NCBI GenBank assembly: GCA_022865525.1
Contig: JALHSV010000241.1
Coordinates: 1-6,381, forward strand
Direction of reading: 5' to 3'
Origin: Thermodesulfovibrionales bacterium
Lineage (GTDB): Bacteria; Nitrospirota; Thermodesulfovibrionia; Thermodesulfovibrionales; SM23-35
DNA length: 6,381 nucleotides
Below are positions 5,435-6,381 of this stretch, in pieces (position 1 is the first letter of the stretch; each line of letters begins with the position of its first letter). Below the pieces are notes generated by a model that searched no databases, was not told the DNA's origin, and worked only from the letters and a program-made list of their open reading frames with translations. A program made the position numbers and the translations under genes.

Positions 5435-5536
5435 ATGGAAATAACACTATCAGTTCTTGTTGATTTTGCAGTCTATGCCGGTCTGTTTGCTGCCGGTGTC
5501 TTAACCGCATATTTCGTGAGTGTTCGTTACTGTTAA
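5435..5536 (+). CDS. Small single-span membrane protein, 33 residues
   Basis: ATG at 5435 follows AAGGGGGTG (5421-5429) at a normal distance and opens 33 codons ending in TAA at 5534-5536. The peptide has a short N-terminus (MEITLSVLVDF) and a single hydrophobic span (about 5-28, including AVYAGLFAAGVLTAYFV). It ends SVRYC, so positive charge follows the span. Size and composition resemble the tiny accessory subunits of respiratory or transport complexes and other small membrane proteins, but no named family fits. A second small ORF with its own ribosome site starts 31 bases later on the same strand. Supported by ribosome site and amino acid pattern only; a conserved homologue would settle it. 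Confidence 0.5.
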   Translation: MEITLSVLVDFAVYAGLFAAGVLTAYFVSVRYC

Positions 5537-5567
5537 CCGTGTGTATTCTGCATGATATGGGGGGTTT

Positions 5568-5690
5568 ATGAAAACTGAAGGAATAAATATGAAAATAATG
5601 AGAGACTATATCCTCGATGCACTTGATCACAACACAACATCCGGACAGCAGGAATCTTCCTCCGGAAAGAAAGAGAAAAGTTGGTGGTAA
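5568..5690 (+). CDS. Small hydrophilic protein, 33-40 residues
   Basis: ATG at 5568 (40 residues, GGGGGG at 5559-5564 three bases upstream) or ATG at 5589 (33 residues, preceded by GAAGGA at 5577-5582) leads to TAA at 5688-5690. The second start has the better spacing. The product has an amphipathic beginning (MKIMRDYILDALDHN), a polar low-complexity middle (TTSGQQESSSG) and a lysine-rich end finishing KKEKSWW. No family is recognised. It follows the 33-residue membrane peptide by 31 bases and is closed by a strong hairpin at 5713-5736, so the pair looks like a two-gene unit. Being hydrophilic beside a membrane peptide, it might be its partner; that is inference. Confidence 0.42.
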   Translation: MKTEGINMKIMRDYILDALDHNTTSGQQESSSGKKEKSWW

Positions 5691-5712
5691 AATAGTTTTA
5701 TAAAATATCCGC

Positions 5713-5736
5713 AGGGGTATGGTCATCCATACCCCT
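5713..5736. terminator. Bidirectional hairpin terminator between convergent genes
   Basis: A perfect 10-bp stem (AGGGGTATGG, 5713-5722, against CCATACCCCT, 5727-5736) with a 4-base TCAT loop. It sits 22 bases after the small-ORF stop at 5690 and 14 bases after the cupin stop on the other strand, where a shared terminator is expected. There is no clean T-run right after the stem on either strand (only ATATTTTAT a few bases on, reading leftward), so termination may be weak or factor-assisted. Confidence 0.65.
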
Positions 5737-5750
5737 ATGGTTCCATCAGT

Positions 5751-6020
5751 CTAAGGGAAGTTGTAATGCTTCCTCACCGGTTTCTTAATATCCCACACGC
5801 AAGAAAGCCCTTTGGGCAATGTAACAAAGTCCCCTTTCCCGAATTGAACCCGGCTGCCATCTTTTGTTTCAACGACTACCTCCCCCTCCAGGATGTAGCA
5901 TTCCTCAGTAGCGTCATAATACCAGTCAAACCGTGATACTTCCTTTTCCCAAATTCCCCAAGAACTAACCTTTCGGTCTTCAAGGAATTGCCGGGTAGGT
6001 TTCTCCACTTTGATTTCCAT
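5751..6020 (-). CDS. Small DUF861/EutQ-type cupin protein
   Basis: An 89-residue single-domain cupin. The conserved opening is VEKPTRQFLEDRKVSSWGIWEKEVSRFDWYYD (5-36). It is followed by cupin motif 1 (EECYILEGEVVV, 39-50), GSRVQFGKGDFVTLPKGLSCVWDI (55-78) as motif 2, and a closing PVRKHYNF. Most members keep exactly this length and ending. The usual metal-binding histidines of motif 1 are absent (Y34, Y35, E39 and E40 stand there), as is common in this subgroup, so an enzymatic role is doubtful. The start at 6020 is preferred over the in-frame ATG at 6077. AAAGGAG lies a normal distance upstream of 6020, family proteins begin at this point, and the extra 19 codons come from the duplicated leader element. 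The gene faces the small ORFs across a shared hairpin. Confidence 0.9.
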   Translation of the reverse strand: MEIKVEKPTRQFLEDRKVSSWGIWEKEVSRFDWYYDATEECYILEGEVVVETKDGSRVQFGKGDFVTLPKGLSCVWDIKKPVRKHYNFP

Positions 6021-6044
6021 GATCCATTCTCCTTTCTTTCCCTG

Positions 6045-6107
6045 TTCGATTTCCGTAAACATGGTGATTCTCTTCATTATAAGTTAATATTTCCATACAA
6101 GATTCGT
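6045..6107 (-). repeat. Duplicated leader/promoter element, copy 2 (upstream of cupin gene)
   Basis: Second copy of the element at 4805-4861, same orientation, with 35 of 38 bases identical across 6045-6082 and a further match at 6094-6107. It keeps the TATAAT box (6081-6076, minus strand). The insertion of about six bases moves the counterpart of the -35 box (CTCACG) to about 23 bases from it, so this copy may be a weaker promoter or use another -35. It ends 24 bases before the cupin ATG. Confidence 0.8.
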
Positions 6108-6149
6108 GAGATTAAGGAAATCGGTGAACGTATGAGCAATGCCTTATAC

Positions 6150-6381
6150 CTACTTGGGGCTTATGTCACGGATCTCTAATCTGTCGAAATAGGAATTTTT
6201 TTTCATAAACCCTGCTCTTTTGCCTTGTCCATCATAGAGCTCAAACTGCTTGAGAGAGGTATTTTCTTTTCCATATCCCTTGAGCTTTCCTGTTTCATCG
6301 TAGTACTCATATCTCCTAAGATATGGATTCTCTTTGACATAACCATCCCTTCTCCCCTGTCTGTCATAAATCTCATAACGG
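6150..6381 (-). CDS. C-terminus of a protein of tandem 22-residue YD-G repeats (partial, 5' end beyond window)
   Basis: A minus-strand frame runs from the window edge to TAG at 6150-6152, giving 76 residues. They form three tandem units with an exact 22-residue period: RYEIYDRQGRRDGYVKEN, RYEYYDETGKLKGYGKEN and QFELYDGQGKRAGFMKKN, then a degraded fourth start (RLEIRD) and the end. In each unit Tyr-Asp, Gly three residues later, a second Gly and a terminal Asn recur (Y5/27/49, D6/28/50, G13/35/57, N18/40/62 of the visible part). The pattern recalls YD/MORN-like beta-hairpin repeats, but fits none precisely enough to name. The remainder, including any signal or catalytic domain, lies outside. 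The stop is 72 bases before the cupin leader frame on the same strand, so the two genes may be neighbours in one unit or separated by the repeat-borne promoter. Confidence 0.8.
   Translation of the reverse strand, partial: RYEIYDRQGRRDGYVKENPYLRRYEYYDETGKLKGYGKENTSLKQFELYDGQGKRAGFMKKNSYFDRLEIRDISPK

Noticed and set aside
5433..5726. 97-residue minus-strand ORF opposite the two small ORFs
   Set aside because: No ribosome site, composition unlike a folded protein, and it runs through the terminator hairpin. The plus-strand small ORFs have better initiation signals.
6021..6077. N-terminal extension of the cupin back to the ATG at 6077
   Set aside because: These codons belong to the duplicated leader, the ATG overlaps the -10 box, and a proper ribosome site precedes the ATG at 6020, where family members start.
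5988..6179. 63-residue plus-strand ORF across the cupin start
   Set aside because: It lies antisense to the cupin N-terminus and the duplicated leader, with no start signal.
1..6381. CRISPR array, tRNA or complete insertion sequence
   Set aside because: No regularly spaced repeats, no cloverleaf-like segment and no transposase with terminal repeats were seen.

Overview
The window reads as chromosomal DNA from a Gram-negative bacterium of moderate-to-low GC content. The Gram-negative assignment rests on a Blc-type lipocalin with a lipoprotein signal whose +2 residue fits outer-membrane sorting, and on a bacterial CIA30 protein. The mix of PPOX-fold flavoproteins, CIA30, Blc, YjbQ, a SEC-C protein and a small DUF861-type cupin would suit a deltaproteobacterial or Nitrospirota-like genome, but that is a guess. 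No rRNA, tRNA, CRISPR array or intact mobile element was seen.

Layout. Positions 1-87 hold the C-terminal tail of a plus-strand membrane protein. It is followed by a plus-strand pair: a PPOX-fold protein (133-621) and a CIA30 protein (631-1191). Facing them on the minus strand are a second PPOX-fold protein (1216-1683) and a Blc lipocalin (1697-2257). From about 2258 to 2984 there is no intact gene. This stretch holds the lipocalin promoter, two candidate broken minus-strand coding remnants and a 14-bp inverted repeat. Next come a small DUF2628 membrane protein (2985-3356) and a 448-residue SEC-C protein (3429-4775), both minus. A 109-bp divergent region separates the SEC-C gene from plus-strand yjbQ (4885-5304). 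Two very small plus-strand ORFs with good ribosome binding sites follow (5435-5536 and 5568-5690), then a bidirectional hairpin (5713-5736). The minus strand then carries a cupin gene (5751-6020) and, at the right edge, the C-terminus of a protein built of 22-residue tyrosine/glycine-rich repeats (6150-6381).

How it works together. Most genes look like standalone housekeeping or stress-type accessory functions: flavin-binding PPOX proteins, lipid-binding lipocalin, YjbQ and a small cupin. They do not form one recognisable pathway. The clearest unexplained signals are three. First, a 57-63 bp sequence is duplicated at equivalent positions upstream of both the SEC-C gene and the cupin gene, and carries a TATAAT box, which suggests a shared promoter/leader. 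Second, there is an unannotated small-protein cassette, one member a single-span membrane peptide, between yjbQ and the hairpin. Third, a probable frameshifted gene overlaps the DUF2628 stop codon by four bases. I did not find a convincing new multi-gene system.
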